A stretch of DNA of 64,000 bases from Dickeya dianthicola NCPPB 453 (GTDB lineage: Bacteria > Pseudomonadota > Gammaproteobacteria > Enterobacterales > Enterobacteriaceae). Shown here piece by piece: positions 26,837 to 36,247 of the stretch (position 1 is its first letter; each line of letters begins with the position of its first letter). A program made the position numbers and the translations under genes. A model generated the notes under the pieces. The model saw nothing but the letters and a program-made list of their open reading frames with translations. It did no database searches and was not told where the DNA came from. The DNA lies in contig NZ_CM001841.1 of the NCBI RefSeq assembly GCF_000365305.1, positions 137,841-201,840 of the forward strand. The letters run 5' to 3'.

Positions 26837-27307
26837 ATGAACACGATCAAATCACAGCGCCTCGCCCGCGCCTGGTCTCAGGAACAACTGGCTGAACTGT
26901 CTGCATTGAGCGTCAGAACCATCCAGCGAATCGAAAATGGGGAACGCGCCAGTCTGGAAACGCTCAGCGCCATTGCCGCCGCGTTTGGCGTTAACGTGAC
27001 GGCGCTGATGGAGGAAGACAGCGAGCAGGCGGTGAGCGGCGAATCGCTGGCGCAGCGTATTGAGCAGGCCAGAACGCAGGTTGGGCAGGAGAGCCGTTTC
27101 TGGCGCAGCCTGCTGCTGTTTGTGCCGGTGAATGCGCTGTTGTTTGCTATCAATTCGTTGGTCAACCCGCAAACGCGCTGGTTCTTATGGCCGTTGCTGA
27201 TTTGGGGCGGTGTGCTGGCGGTCCGGGCGGCGCGGGTTTTCTGGCTGCGCGATCGTTGGTCGCGCTGGGAACAGGAGCGGTTGCAGAAAATTCTGCGCAA
27301 GCCATAA
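26837..27307 (+). CDS. XRE-family regulator fused to a two-helix membrane domain
   Basis: 156 residues. The N-terminal helix-turn-helix (RLARAWSQEQLAELSALSVR, then TIQRIENGERASLETLSAIA) is XRE-type and covers about 5-60. After a linker, two hydrophobic segments (about 95-112 LLLFVPVNALLFAINSLV, and 117-135 FLWPLLIWGGVLAVRAARVF) match the 2TM domain found in small membrane proteins. The C terminus is basic. A DNA-binding protein held in the inner membrane is implied. No partner gene is obvious; it lies between the island and fieF. A 10-12 bp CTGTCGG-type repeat (26739-26780) lies upstream. Confidence 0.8.
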   Translation: MNTIKSQRLARAWSQEQLAELSALSVRTIQRIENGERASLETLSAIAAAFGVNVTALMEEDSEQAVSGESLAQRIEQARTQVGQESRFWRSLLLFVPVNALLFAINSLVNPQTRWFLWPLLIWGGVLAVRAARVFWLRDRWSRWEQERLQKILRKP

Positions 27308-27436
27308 ACCTGTCATCATTGAACGCCGTGCTTATGCTGGGAAACCGGAATTTATCGGGAAACCGGAAATAAAGTGTCACGGTTTTCCAGCGCCAGAATT
27401 CGGTATACTAGCCCCCTCGTTTGGATGGAATAGTGT

Positions 27437-28339
27437 ATGAATTCTCATTACGCACGTCTGGTGACGACAGCCGCTTTTTTGGCTACCGCCACGGCGTTAT
27501 CGTTGTTTGGTATGAAGATGTACGCCTGGTGGTACACCGGTTCGGTTAGTTTGCTGGCGTCGCTGGTCGATTCGCTGGTGGATATCGCGGCGTCGCTGGT
27601 CAATCTGCTGGTGGTGCGTTACTCGCTGCAACCCGCTGATACGGAACATACGTTCGGGCATGGCAAAGCCGAGGCGCTGGCCGCGCTGGCGCAAAGCATG
27701 TTCATTTCCGGTTCGGCGCTGTTTTTGTTATTGACCGGCGCCCAGCATCTGATTACCCCACAGCCGTTGCAAGGGCCTGAACTGGGGATGTGGATAACGA
27801 TCATTGCGCTGGCGGCGACAGGTCTGCTGGTCAGTTTCCAGCGTTGGGTAATCCGTAAGACTCACAGTCAGGCGGTGCGGGCGGATATGCTGCATTACCA
27901 GTCGGACGTCCTGATGAATGGCGCGATTTTGCTGTCGCTGGCGTTGAGCTGGAAGGGCATTAATTGGGCCGATGCGGTGTTCGCGCTGGGGATCGGCGTC
28001 TATATTTTAGGCAGCGCGTTGCGAATGGCGTATGAGGCTATTCAGGTGCTGCTGGACCGGGCCTTGCCGGACGAGGAGCGGCAGGAAATCGCTAATCTCA
28101 TTTCTTCATGGCCGGGCGTCAGCGGCGCGCATCAGTTGCGGACCCGCCGTTCTGGCCCGACTCGCTTTATCCAGTTGCATCTTGAAATGGCGGATAACCT
28201 GCCGCTGGTGGAATCACATCAGATTGCGGACGGGCTGGAGCAGGCGTTGCTCAACCGTTTCCCTGGTTCAGACGTTATCATTCATCAGGATCCTGTCTCA
28301 GTGGTGCCGCAGGAGCAGCGTGGTCGCTGGGACCTGTAA
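27437..28339 (+). CDS. fieF: Cation efflux pump FieF (CDF family)
   Basis: 300 residues, the length of E. coli FieF/YiiP. The transport site residues Asp45 and Asp49 ([12 protein letters not shown]) and His153 and Asp157 ([10 protein letters not shown]) are all present. Six membrane helices are followed by a cytoplasmic metal-binding domain with [18 protein letters not shown]. It exports Zn2+ and Fe2+ by proton antiport. In E. coli it follows cpxP directly; here the accessory island separates them. Confidence 0.97.
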   Translation: MNSHYARLVTTAAFLATATALSLFGMKMYAWWYTGSVSLLASLVDSLVDIAASLVNLLVVRYSLQPADTEHTFGHGKAEALAALAQSMFISGSALFLLLTGAQHLITPQPLQGPELGMWITIIALAATGLLVSFQRWVIRKTHSQAVRADMLHYQSDVLMNGAILLSLALSWKGINWADAVFALGIGVYILGSALRMAYEAIQVLLDRALPDEERQEIANLISSWPGVSGAHQLRTRRSGPTRFIQLHLEMADNLPLVESHQIADGLEQALLNRFPGSDVIIHQDPVSVVPQEQRGRWDL

Positions 28340-28525
28340 CGGTCAGGTTCAGAACGTGTTGTAAAAATGTGATATACGATAGATTTTTAGCGGATTGAGA
28401 GCCTGACCTGAATCAATTCAGCCCGGGGTATTTGTTATACTATGTTGATAAACGGTCAGGCTTTGTTTTGTAAGCCTTGAGATAGAAGCATCTGCGAATT
28501 TACATCTACAAACCCAGAGGTTGTC

Positions 28526-29488
28526 ATGATTAAAAAAATCGGAGTACTGACGAGCGGTGGCGATGCGCCGGGAATGAATGCAGCCATTCGTGGCGTGGTG
28601 CGAGCAGGGTTAGCGGAAAACCTGGACGTATACGGCATCTATGATGGCTATCTGGGTTTGTACGAAGATCGCATGGCGCAGTTGGACCGCTATAGCGTGT
28701 CGGACGTGATCAACCGCGGCGGCACGTTCCTTGGGTCCGCTCGTTTTCCGGCGTTCCGCGAAGAAGCGGTGCGTCATGTGTGCGTGGAAAACATGAAAAA
28801 ACGCGGTCTGGATGCGCTGGTGGTGATCGGCGGCGACGGTTCCTACATGGGGGCCAAACGCCTGACGGAAATGGGTTTTCCCTGTATCGGCTTGCCAGGC
28901 ACCATTGATAATGACGTCGCCGGCACCGACTACACCATCGGTTATTTCACCGCGCTGGAAACCGTGGTGGAAGCGATTGACCGCCTGCGTGATACCTCTT
29001 CTTCGCACCAGCGTATTTCCATCGTGGAAGTGATGGGGCGTCATTGCGGCGACCTGACGCTGGCGGCGGCGATTGCCGGCGGCTGTGAATTCATCGTATT
29101 GCCGGAAGTGGATTTCAAACCGGAAGATTTGGTTGAAGAGATCAAAGCCGGTATCGCCAGAGGCAAAAAGCACGCCATTGTGGCTATTACCGAGCTGGTG
29201 TGCGATGTGGGCGAACTGGCGCACTACATTGAACAGGAAACCGGACGCGAAACCCGCGCCACCGTACTGGGCCACATCCAGCGCGGCGGGTCGCCGGTAG
29301 CGTACGACCGCATCCTTGCCTCCCGCATGGGCGCGTACTCCATCGAACTGTTGCAGCAGGGCTACGGCGGCCGCTGCGTCGGGATCCAGAATGAAAAACT
29401 GGTCCACCATGATATTATCGACGCCATTGAGAACATGAAGCGTCCGTTCAAAGGCGACTGGCTTAACACCGCCAAGAAGCTGTTCTGA
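28526..29488 (+). CDS. pfkA: 6-Phosphofructokinase I
   Basis: 320 residues, the standard length. ATP-binding [10 protein letters not shown] (11-20) and GGDGSY (102-107), and the catalytic [11 protein letters not shown] with Asp128 (numbered with Met), are intact; [10 protein letters not shown] binds fructose-6-phosphate. The committed step of glycolysis in the cytoplasm. An AGAGG ribosome site precedes the ATG, and a terminator follows at 29521. Confidence 0.98.
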   Translation: MIKKIGVLTSGGDAPGMNAAIRGVVRAGLAENLDVYGIYDGYLGLYEDRMAQLDRYSVSDVINRGGTFLGSARFPAFREEAVRHVCVENMKKRGLDALVVIGGDGSYMGAKRLTEMGFPCIGLPGTIDNDVAGTDYTIGYFTALETVVEAIDRLRDTSSSHQRISIVEVMGRHCGDLTLAAAIAGGCEFIVLPEVDFKPEDLVEEIKAGIARGKKHAIVAITELVCDVGELAHYIEQETGRETRATVLGHIQRGGSPVAYDRILASRMGAYSIELLQQGYGGRCVGIQNEKLVHHDIIDAIENMKRPFKGDWLNTAKKLF

Positions 29489-29520
29489 TGTGTGCCCGGC
29501 GACGGCTGGGCCGAAAAAGC

Positions 29521-29547
29521 AAATCCCGCTCTTCTGGGCGGGATTTC
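29521..29547 (+). terminator. Terminator of pfkA
   Basis: AAATCCCGC / GCGGGATTT stem with a seven-base loop, followed by CTTA; preceded by an A-run. Lies 33 bp after the pfkA stop. Confidence 0.85.
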
Positions 29548-29609
29548 TTATAACTACGCCGCTGGTGCGCAGGCAAGATCAGCCATACAGAAATTATTGA
29601 GGTTTTCGC

Positions 29610-30494
29610 ATGACAAAAGTTACCGTTGCCGCCACGCAGATGGCCTGCACCTGGGATTTGCCAAAAAATATCGAAAACGCCGAAAGGCTGGTGCGTCAGG
29701 CGCATGCTCAGGGAGCACAAATTATTCTGATTCAGGAACTGTTTGCCGCGCCTTATTTCTGCATCGACCAGAGCCCGGAGCATTATGCGCTGGCGCAGGA
29801 GCTGGCGACCAGCGAGCTTATCAAACACTTCTCCGCGCTGGCGGCCGAGCTGGACGTGGTGCTGCCGCTGAGCTTCTTCGAGCGCGCCAATAACGCCTAC
29901 TACAACTCGCTGGTAATGATTGACGCCGACGGCAGCGTGCTGGATGTGTATCGCAAAACCCATATTCCGAACGGCCCGGCCTATCAGGAAAAACAGTTCT
30001 TTATTCCGGGCGATACCGGTTTCAAAGTGTGGCAGACCCGCTACGCCAAAGTGGGCGTGGGCATCTGCTGGGATCAATGGTTCCCGGAAACCGCCCGTTG
30101 CCTGGCGCTCAAAGGCGCCGAGCTGATTTTCTACCCGACCGCCATCGGTTCCGAACCGGCGTACCCGGACATCGACAGCCAGCCGCACTGGACCCGCGTA
30201 CAGCAGGGCCATGCCGCCGCTAACCTGATTCCGGTGATCGCTTCCAACCGTATCGGCACCGAAGCCAGCAAATACATCGACGGTCTGGAAATGACCTTCT
30301 ACGGTTCGTCGTTTATTGCCGATCAAACCGGCGCGCTGGTGGCGCAGGCCAACAAGACTGATGAAACGGTGCTGGTTCACGCGTTCTCTCTGGACGCCAT
30401 CGCCGCGCAGCGCGCGTCCTGGGGCCTGTTCCGCGACCGCCGCCCGGACATGTACGGCGTCATCGGCACCTCTGACGGCAAGACCTGGAGATAA
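29610..30494 (+). CDS. aguB: N-carbamoylputrescine amidase
   Basis: 294 residues of the nitrilase superfamily. The Glu-Lys-Cys triad is visible: Glu in IILIQELFAAPYF (about 43), Lys in YRKTHIPNGP (about 116) and Cys in GVGICWDQWFPE (about 153). It hydrolyses N-carbamoylputrescine to putrescine, CO2 and ammonia. The downstream aguA starts within a few bases, so the two steps are made together. Confidence 0.95.
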   Translation: MTKVTVAATQMACTWDLPKNIENAERLVRQAHAQGAQIILIQELFAAPYFCIDQSPEHYALAQELATSELIKHFSALAAELDVVLPLSFFERANNAYYNSLVMIDADGSVLDVYRKTHIPNGPAYQEKQFFIPGDTGFKVWQTRYAKVGVGICWDQWFPETARCLALKGAELIFYPTAIGSEPAYPDIDSQPHWTRVQQGHAAANLIPVIASNRIGTEASKYIDGLEMTFYGSSFIADQTGALVAQANKTDETVLVHAFSLDAIAAQRASWGLFRDRRPDMYGVIGTSDGKTWR

Positions 30495-30497
30495 GTG

Positions 30498-31595
30498 ATG
30501 TCTGAACTGACCACGCCGTTGCAGGACGGTTTCTCCATGCCGGCGGAATGGGCGCCGCACGACGCCGTATGGATGTTGTGGCCGTATCGCCGCGACAACT
30601 GGCGTTTGCAGGGGGATGCCATTCCCGCTCAGCGCACCTTTGCCGCCGTCGCCGCCGCCATTGCGCAGACCACGCCGGTCATCATGGGCGTGCCGCGCGA
30701 CCAGATGGCGCTCGCCAAAAGCGTCATGCCGGCCGGCGTCACGCTGGTGGAGATGGAAAGCGACGACGCCTGGATGCGCGACACCGGGCCAACCGTGGTG
30801 CTGAACGATGCCGGCGAACGCCGTGGCGTCGACTGGCAGTTCAACGCCTGGGGCGGCGCACTGGGCGGACTGTACGAAGACTGGCGTCGTGACGAAAACG
30901 TGGCGGCGCAGGTGCTGGCGTATCACGGCGATGCGCGCTACGCCGCCCCGCTGATTCTGGAAGGCGGCTCCATCCACACCGATGGCGAAGGTACGCTGCT
31001 GACCACCGCCGAGTGCCTGCTGAACCGGAACCGCAATCCGTACCTGAACAAGGCGCAGATTGAACAACTGCTGCGGGATTATCTCGGCGTCACCGCCTTT
31101 ATCTGGCTGGAAGAGGGCGTGTATAACGACGAAACCGACGGCCACATCGATAACATGTGCTGTTTTGTGCGCCCCGGCGAAGTGGCGCTGCACTGGACCG
31201 ACGATGAAACCGACCCGCAGTACGCCCGTTCTCAGGCGGCTTATCAGGTGCTGTCGCAGGCGAAAGATGCCAAAGGCCGGGCGCTGAAAATCTGGAAACT
31301 GCCGGTGCCGGGTCCGCTGTACGCTACGCCGGAAGAAGCGGCAGGGGTGACCGACGGCAACGCCGTCGAACGTAATGCCGGGTCGCGGCTGGCGGGGTCG
31401 TACGTCAATTTCCTGATCAGTAACCAGCAGATCATTTACCCGCTGCTGGATGAACGCACCGACGCAAAGGCGCATGCGCTGTTGCAGCAGATGTTCCCCA
31501 ACTACCTGATAAGCGGCGTGCCGGCCCGCGAGATCCTGCTGGGCGGCGGCAATATCCACTGTATTACGCAGCAAATTCCGGCGAAATCAGTGTAA
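30498..31595 (+). CDS. aguA: Agmatine deiminase
   Basis: 365 residues from the ATG at 30498 (a GTG at 30495 is also open). Motifs of the peptidyl-arginine-deiminase-like fold include [26 protein letters not shown], the His in [13 protein letters not shown] and the catalytic Cys in [15 protein letters not shown] near the C terminus. It converts agmatine to N-carbamoylputrescine. Together with AguB it gives an arginine-decarboxylase-linked route to putrescine that does not use SpeB. Confidence 0.95.
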   Translation: MSELTTPLQDGFSMPAEWAPHDAVWMLWPYRRDNWRLQGDAIPAQRTFAAVAAAIAQTTPVIMGVPRDQMALAKSVMPAGVTLVEMESDDAWMRDTGPTVVLNDAGERRGVDWQFNAWGGALGGLYEDWRRDENVAAQVLAYHGDARYAAPLILEGGSIHTDGEGTLLTTAECLLNRNRNPYLNKAQIEQLLRDYLGVTAFIWLEEGVYNDETDGHIDNMCCFVRPGEVALHWTDDETDPQYARSQAAYQVLSQAKDAKGRALKIWKLPVPGPLYATPEEAAGVTDGNAVERNAGSRLAGSYVNFLISNQQIIYPLLDERTDAKAHALLQQMFPNYLISGVPAREILLGGGNIHCITQQIPAKSV

Positions 31596-31620
31596 TTTAA
31601 CCCGTTGTTGTTTATCAGAT

Positions 31621-31650
31621 AAAAAGGCAGGTTGCGTACCTGCCTTTTTT
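31621..31650. terminator. Bidirectional terminator between aguA and phoA
   Basis: AAAAAGGCAGG TTGCGTA CCTGCCTTTTTT: a perfect stem with an A-run on one side and a T-run on the other, between convergent genes. Confidence 0.92.
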
Positions 31651-31689
31651 ATTATTGCGGATTGACGGCTACGCGGTTGGATGCCGGGA

Positions 31690-33144
31690 TTACTTCAGTC
31701 CCATCGCGTTTTTCATGGTGTAGAACAGGTCGGTCTGGTCGGTCAGGCCCACCACGTTGGCGGCGTGCGGACCGTAGGCGGCGATGCGCAACTGGGTGCC
31801 GGTGTGGCCTTGCGACTCCTCTTCCGAGTTGCCGTAGCTGATGGTCATCACCGCGTCATCTTTGGTGTTCAGCGCCTGCGTCAGGCCCGGTGCTTTAGCG
31901 CCGTTTTCGACTATCTGGCTGGAGTGGGCGTGGTCGGCGGTGACGATCACCAGCGTGTTGCCGTCGCGACGGGCGAATTCCAGCGCTTTCTGCACCGCTT
32001 CGTCCAGATCCACCGTTTCACCGAACTGACCGCACGGGTTGGCGGCGTGGTCCTGCTTGTCGATAGAGGCGCCTTCCACTTGCAGGAAGAAACCGTTTTT
32101 GTTGTTGCTCAACAGCTGGATGGCTTTATCGGTCATCTGCGACAGTGTCGGTACGCCGGCACCGCGCTGGGCGTTGGGTTCGCAGGTCACTACCGGTTTA
32201 TCGAGGTTGCCGTGGTAGCTGGCTTTCGGTCCCTGCCAGCGCACCGGCATGTTACCGTCGGCGAACAGGCCCAGCACCGGCTTGCCCTGGCTGGCGGCGG
32301 TAACGGCATTCATGCCGTCCAGATCGGCCACGAGGTGGTAGCCCAGCGCTTCCGCCTGTTCTTTCAGGCTTTTACCCTGATATTTACCGGCTTTGGCGAT
32401 TTCTTTGAAGGTGGCCGCGCCGCCGCCCAGCGTGACATCGGCGCGGGTAACCAGCAATTGTTCGGCGATGGAGCCGCGGCCGCCGTTTTCCAGCGCGTTG
32501 GTCGGGCACTGCTGGCTGGTTTTTTCCGGGCCGTAGCACTTGCGGGAAGTGACGTGCGACACCATCGCGGCCGGCGTGGCATCTTCCAGTTCAGCGGTGG
32601 AAACGTTGCCGGTGGCTTTGCCCGCCGCTTTGGCGATTTCAATCAGCGTTTTATGATCTTTGCTGTCCACATCCACGCCCAGCGCGCCGTTGTAGGTTTT
32701 AACGCCGCTGGACCAGGCGGTGGCCGATGCGGCGGAGTCGGTGACGTAATCCGGTTTACGGGTTTTCTTGTCCAGCGAATAGTGGGTGTACTGGCCGGTC
32801 AGCGGCAGCGCGTCGATGCCCTTGAAGAAACCGCCCGCGCCCAGCGCGTAGTTGCGCGCGGCGGTGATTTCAGAATCGCCCATGCCGTCGCCAATCAGCA
32901 GAATCACGTTTTTGGCGGTTTTCGCGTTGAGCGAGGCTTTCAGCATCTCGGTCTGATCGGCGCTGAGGCGGCGCGCGCCGCCGGGCTGGGTGATGTCGCC
33001 CTGCGCCTGACGGTGGTAATCGGCGCTGGCGGCCAGCGCGCTGCCGGTGATAAGCGTCATCATCAGAGAAGAAAGCAGGGTTTTGCGGATCAGGTTTTTG
33101 CTGATCAAAATTTTTCGGATCAAAGCCTTACGGGTCATGGTCAT
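31690..33144 (-). CDS. phoA: Periplasmic alkaline phosphatase PhoA with repeat-expanded signal peptide
   Basis: 484 residues. The nucleophile serine sits in [20 protein letters not shown] and metal ligands in [26 protein letters not shown] and [11 protein letters not shown], so the enzyme is complete. It frees phosphate from esters in the periplasm. The signal peptide is unusual: its n-region is [20 protein letters not shown] (residues 6-25), four in-frame copies of a 15-bp unit, before the hydrophobic core [14 protein letters not shown]. Weak Pho-box sequence lies upstream (33202-33222). Confidence 0.95.
   Translation of the reverse strand: MTMTRKALIRKILISKNLIRKTLLSSLMMTLITGSALAASADYHRQAQGDITQPGGARRLSADQTEMLKASLNAKTAKNVILLIGDGMGDSEITAARNYALGAGGFFKGIDALPLTGQYTHYSLDKKTRKPDYVTDSAASATAWSSGVKTYNGALGVDVDSKDHKTLIEIAKAAGKATGNVSTAELEDATPAAMVSHVTSRKCYGPEKTSQQCPTNALENGGRGSIAEQLLVTRADVTLGGGAATFKEIAKAGKYQGKSLKEQAEALGYHLVADLDGMNAVTAASQGKPVLGLFADGNMPVRWQGPKASYHGNLDKPVVTCEPNAQRGAGVPTLSQMTDKAIQLLSNNKNGFFLQVEGASIDKQDHAANPCGQFGETVDLDEAVQKALEFARRDGNTLVIVTADHAHSSQIVENGAKAPGLTQALNTKDDAVMTISYGNSEEESQGHTGTQLRIAAYGPHAANVVGLTDQTDLFYTMKNAMGLK
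33070..33129 (-). repeat. 15-bp in-frame tandem repeat in the phoA signal-peptide coding region
   Basis: On the minus strand the units AAGGCTTTGATCCGT, AAAATTTTGATCAGC, AAAAACCTGATCCGC and AAAACCCTGCTTTCT encode K-x-L-I-R/S four times (last unit diverged). Each adds one Lys and usually one Arg to the n-region. Confidence 0.85.
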
Positions 33145-33201
33145 TCACTCGCGGTTAAATTAAGTAACAAATAAACATGTGCGGTAAAACCTAGACAGGG
33201 A

Positions 33202-33222
33202 AAATGACAGAATGATGAACGC
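33202..33222 (-). promoter_or_regulatory. Possible Pho box upstream of phoA
   Basis: The minus strand reads GTTCATCATTCTGTCATTTT: TTCAT and TGTCAT units share an 11-bp register, and a further CTGTC follows 12 bp on. The match to the PhoB box is partial, but the position, about 60-80 bp before phoA, is right. Confidence 0.45.
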
Positions 33223-33247
33223 GGCCGGCATGGGTGGAAAAAAGCAT

Positions 33248-33276
33248 AAAAAAACGGCCCCGAAGCGGAGCCGTTG
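33248..33276 (-). terminator. Terminator of tpiA
   Basis: Minus strand: AACGGCTCCG CTTC GGGGCCGTTT followed by a T-run of seven. Lies about 25 bp after the tpiA stop. Confidence 0.88.
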
Positions 33277-33298
33277 TGCGGTATCAGCGGGGCGGTAA

Positions 33299-34069
33299 TC
33301 AGGCCAGGCCTTTGGCTTCGGCGGCCGCTTTGACGATGACCGCAAACGCGTCGGCTTTCAGCGAGGCGCCGCCAACCAGCGCGCCGTCGATGTCCGGCTG
33401 GGTGAAAAGCTCAGCGGCGTTGGCGGCATTGACCGACCCGCCGTACTGAATGATCACCTGCTCGGCTACCGCCGCATCCTGTTTGGCGATGTGGTTGCGG
33501 ATGAATTTATGCACCGCCTGCGCCTGCGCCGGGGTGGCGGATTTGCCGGTGCCGATAGCCCAGACCGGCTCGTAGGCAATCACGGTGTTTTCGAACGCTT
33601 TCGCGCCCAGCGTGTTCAGCACGGCATCCAACTGACGCGCGCAGACGGCTTCGGTCTGGCCGGCTTCGTTTTCGGCTTCGGTTTCACCGATGCACAATAC
33701 CGGAATCAGGCCGGTTTCTTTCAGCACGGCGAATTTTTTGGCGATGAACTCGTCGCTTTCGTGGTGATAAGTACGGCGTTCGGAGTGGCCGATGATGATG
33801 TATTTGGCGCCGATGTCTTTCAGCATGGCGGCGGAGGTTTCACCGGTGAAGGCGCCGGCAAGGTTGACGTCCACGTCCTGGGCACCCAGTGCAATACGGC
33901 TGCCTGCCAACAGGTGTTTAGCTTGATCCAGATAAAGCGCCGGCGGCGCGATGGCCACGCCGCAACCGGTAACGGCGCTCAGTTCGTTGCGCAGGCCGGC
34001 AATCAGTTCGTGAACCATGCTGGTGCTGCCGTTCAGCTTCCAGTTGCCCATGACTAAGGGGTGTCGCAT
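33299..34069 (-). CDS. tpiA: Triosephosphate isomerase
   Basis: 256 residues. Begins [15 protein letters not shown] with the active-site Asn/Lys, has the electrophilic His in [11 protein letters not shown] (about 95), the catalytic Glu in [16 protein letters not shown] (about 167) and the phosphate loops [10 protein letters not shown] and [10 protein letters not shown]. Interconverts dihydroxyacetone phosphate and glyceraldehyde-3-phosphate. Joins glycerol use (glpFKX nearby) to glycolysis. Confidence 0.98.
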   Translation of the reverse strand: MRHPLVMGNWKLNGSTSMVHELIAGLRNELSAVTGCGVAIAPPALYLDQAKHLLAGSRIALGAQDVDVNLAGAFTGETSAAMLKDIGAKYIIIGHSERRTYHHESDEFIAKKFAVLKETGLIPVLCIGETEAENEAGQTEAVCARQLDAVLNTLGAKAFENTVIAYEPVWAIGTGKSATPAQAQAVHKFIRNHIAKQDAAVAEQVIIQYGGSVNAANAAELFTQPDIDGALVGGASLKADAFAVIVKAAAEAKGLA

Positions 34070-34210
34070 CTTGTTTCCTCCAGGCGAATTGCCAGTTAAT
34101 CAATACATGGCTGCGTCAGGCAGCCAATCTGACGACGATACAGAACTGACGATAGTATAGAGTCGAAATGGCACGGTGGCTCTGTTTTTCGTGCCTAATT
34201 CTCGATGTGA

Positions 34211-34807
34211 TCACGAATCAGATAGCGTTAGCTTAATCGGTTCAACAGCGAAAGTTAGCCCCTTTTCGCCATGATCCGCCACCACGTAGCGCAACGCTCC
34301 CTCCGTTTGCTGGTAAAAGCGTTGTCCTTTGCCTTTTTCCAGCAACGTTTCGATCTTTTTCAGGCTTTGCTCGTTGGTTAACGACGGCATAAACGTACGC
34401 ACCAGCGCCGCCATGTAGCCGATAGCCTGTTTGCGTCGTCCGCTTTGGTCGGTGTCTTTCGGTTTGGGCAGCCAGGTAATCTGCATGGTTTTGATCTTAC
34501 CGGTGCCTTTTTCCAGCGCGGTGGAAGAATACAGATGATCGTTGATACGGCTGGCGGCGCGGGTCAGATTGGGCGAGTCATCACCGGTATCGACCACCCG
34601 GTATTCGCTAATCGGCAACGACGGGTTGCTCAGGTTATAGCGGGTACGAAACTGTACGATGTTCATGTCGAACGTGGGAGAACCCGACAGCAGATAAGGG
34701 GCGGCGGTCGGGGGTTTTTGCTGGAACAGGCCGTCACTCCTGGCAAACGGGGTGCAGAGTAGGCCGGCAGACAGGCAACAAACAATCAACAGGGCATTTT
34801 TCATCAT
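34211..34807 (-). CDS. yiiQ: Periplasmic DUF1454 protein YiiQ
   Basis: 198 residues from the first of two adjacent ATG codons (34807, 34804); the open frame extends further to 34840, but the chosen start gives the signal peptide MMKNALLIVCCLSAGLLCTP. Matches the YiiQ/DUF1454 family (APYLLSGSPTFDMNIVQFR, LTRAASRINDHLYSSTALEK, GALRYVVADHGEKGLTFAVE). Function unknown. It lies between tpiA and yiiR, as in E. coli. Confidence 0.88.
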   Translation of the reverse strand: MMKNALLIVCCLSAGLLCTPFARSDGLFQQKPPTAAPYLLSGSPTFDMNIVQFRTRYNLSNPSLPISEYRVVDTGDDSPNLTRAASRINDHLYSSTALEKGTGKIKTMQITWLPKPKDTDQSGRRKQAIGYMAALVRTFMPSLTNEQSLKKIETLLEKGKGQRFYQQTEGALRYVVADHGEKGLTFAVEPIKLTLSDS

Positions 34808-34952
34808 CAATTTATTAGTATCGTCACTTACCGTTGGCATGCTGTGTGATTAAAACGGGATTCGGGATCGATTGTCAAAACGTGCGGTAAAAAACACCGC
34901 CTGATTTAAGGTAAACTCACGCCCGTAAAACCGCATTTGGGGATGAAAAGTG

Positions 34953-35378
34953 ATGACGATACAACAAGGGTGTTTTTCGTTTCGCGGCCGTATTGGCCGC
35001 CGGGATTTCTGGTTAGGGATGGTGATCGTGCTGGCGCTGATGGTGGGGTTGTTCATGTTGGCCGGCACCGGCTGGCTGGAAACCCAGAAAGCGGCGTTCG
35101 TGCTGGTGGTGTTGATGTGGCCGCTGGCGGCGATGCTGGTTAAGCGGCTGCATGACCGTAACAAAAGCGGTTGGTGGGCGTTGTTGCTGGTGGTGGCCTG
35201 GATGTTGGGCAACGGCAACTGGTCGATGCTGCCGGTGCTCGGTCAGTGGGGGGTGGGGCGTTTTCTGCCGACGTTGATTACCGTGATGATGCTGCTGGAT
35301 TGCGGCGCGTTCGTCGGTACGGCGGGCGTAAACCGTTTTGGGCCGGCGGCAGAGCCGTTGCGGCTCCGCACGCCCTGA
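34953..35378 (+). CDS. yiiR: Inner-membrane protein YiiR (DUF805 type)
   Basis: 141 residues from the ATG at 34953. The start CFSFRGRIGRRDFWLGM is the typical DUF805 opening, followed by about four membrane segments and the conserved loop VKRLHDRNKSGWWALL. Function unknown. Position between yiiQ and fpr agrees with E. coli. Confidence 0.85.
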   Translation: MTIQQGCFSFRGRIGRRDFWLGMVIVLALMVGLFMLAGTGWLETQKAAFVLVVLMWPLAAMLVKRLHDRNKSGWWALLLVVAWMLGNGNWSMLPVLGQWGVGRFLPTLITVMMLLDCGAFVGTAGVNRFGPAAEPLRLRTP

Positions 35379-35391
35379 ATCTTACCCGCTG

Positions 35392-36138
35392 TTACCAGTA
35401 GTGTTCGCTGGTCATATGGCCGGGACGACGACGCAGGTGTTTGCTCATCTGCCGCGTGTCCTTGAGCAACTGCTGGGTATCCCGCACCATCTGCGGGTTG
35501 CCGCACAGCATGACGTGGCTGGTCGCGGCGTCCATCGGCAGGCCGACCGCGGCTTCCAGCGCGCCGCTTTCAATCAGCGCCGGCACGCGGCCGGTGAGCG
35601 AACCGGGCTGTTCCTCGCGGCTGACCACGGTCTGGATGCGCAGCTTGCCGTCATAGCGCTGTTCCAGCTGTTGCATCAGCGGCAGAAAACTCAGGTCACG
35701 GGCGAAACGGGCGGCGTGTACCAGCACGAGGTGTTTGAAGCGTTCCAGACCGCGTCCTTCCTGCAGAATCGACAGATACGGGCCGATGGCGGTGCCGGTC
35801 GCCAGCATCCACAGGGTGTCGCAATCTGGGATCTCATCAAGCACGAAAAAGCCGGCGGCTTCCTGCGTCATCATCACCTCGTCGCCCGGCTGGCAACGGT
35901 GCAGATGCGGGCTAAGCTTGCCGTCCGGCACGTTGACCAGATAAAACTCCAGCAGCGTGTCGCTGGGAGCGTTGACGTATGAATAGGCGCGCTGTACCCG
36001 CTCGCCGTCCAGCTCCAGCGCCAGCTTGGCGAACTGCCCGGCGGTAAACGGCGCCACCGGCGCTTCCAGCCGCAGACTGAATAAGTTTTCCGTCCAGTGC
36101 TCAACCTGAATAACCTTGCCGGTCACCCACTCTGTCAT
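35392..36138 (-). CDS. fpr: Ferredoxin/flavodoxin-NADP+ reductase
   Basis: 248 residues from the ATG at 36138 (MTEWVTGKVIQVEHWTENLF), identical in length to E. coli Fpr; the frame stays open twelve codons upstream. The FAD motif RAYSYVNAP (about 50), the NADP-binding LATGTAIGPYLSIL (about 112) and the C-terminal EHYW are conserved. Supplies electrons to flavodoxin and biotin, methionine and Fe-S pathways. Confidence 0.96.
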   Translation of the reverse strand: MTEWVTGKVIQVEHWTENLFSLRLEAPVAPFTAGQFAKLALELDGERVQRAYSYVNAPSDTLLEFYLVNVPDGKLSPHLHRCQPGDEVMMTQEAAGFFVLDEIPDCDTLWMLATGTAIGPYLSILQEGRGLERFKHLVLVHAARFARDLSFLPLMQQLEQRYDGKLRIQTVVSREEQPGSLTGRVPALIESGALEAAVGLPMDAATSHVMLCGNPQMVRDTQQLLKDTRQMSKHLRRRPGHMTSEHYW

Positions 36139-36247
36139 GGTTTTATGCTCCTGTTTTGATCTCTCGGGTGTCACAGGGCTGCGTGCAGCCAGACTTTACG
36201 ATACGCGATCTGTTAACAACAGTGAAACCATTCGTGCCTTGCCGCGG

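Noticed and set aside
35960..36240. SoxS/MarA box upstream of fpr
   Set aside because: A GCAC-containing stretch exists, but it matches the consensus too poorly to report as a site.
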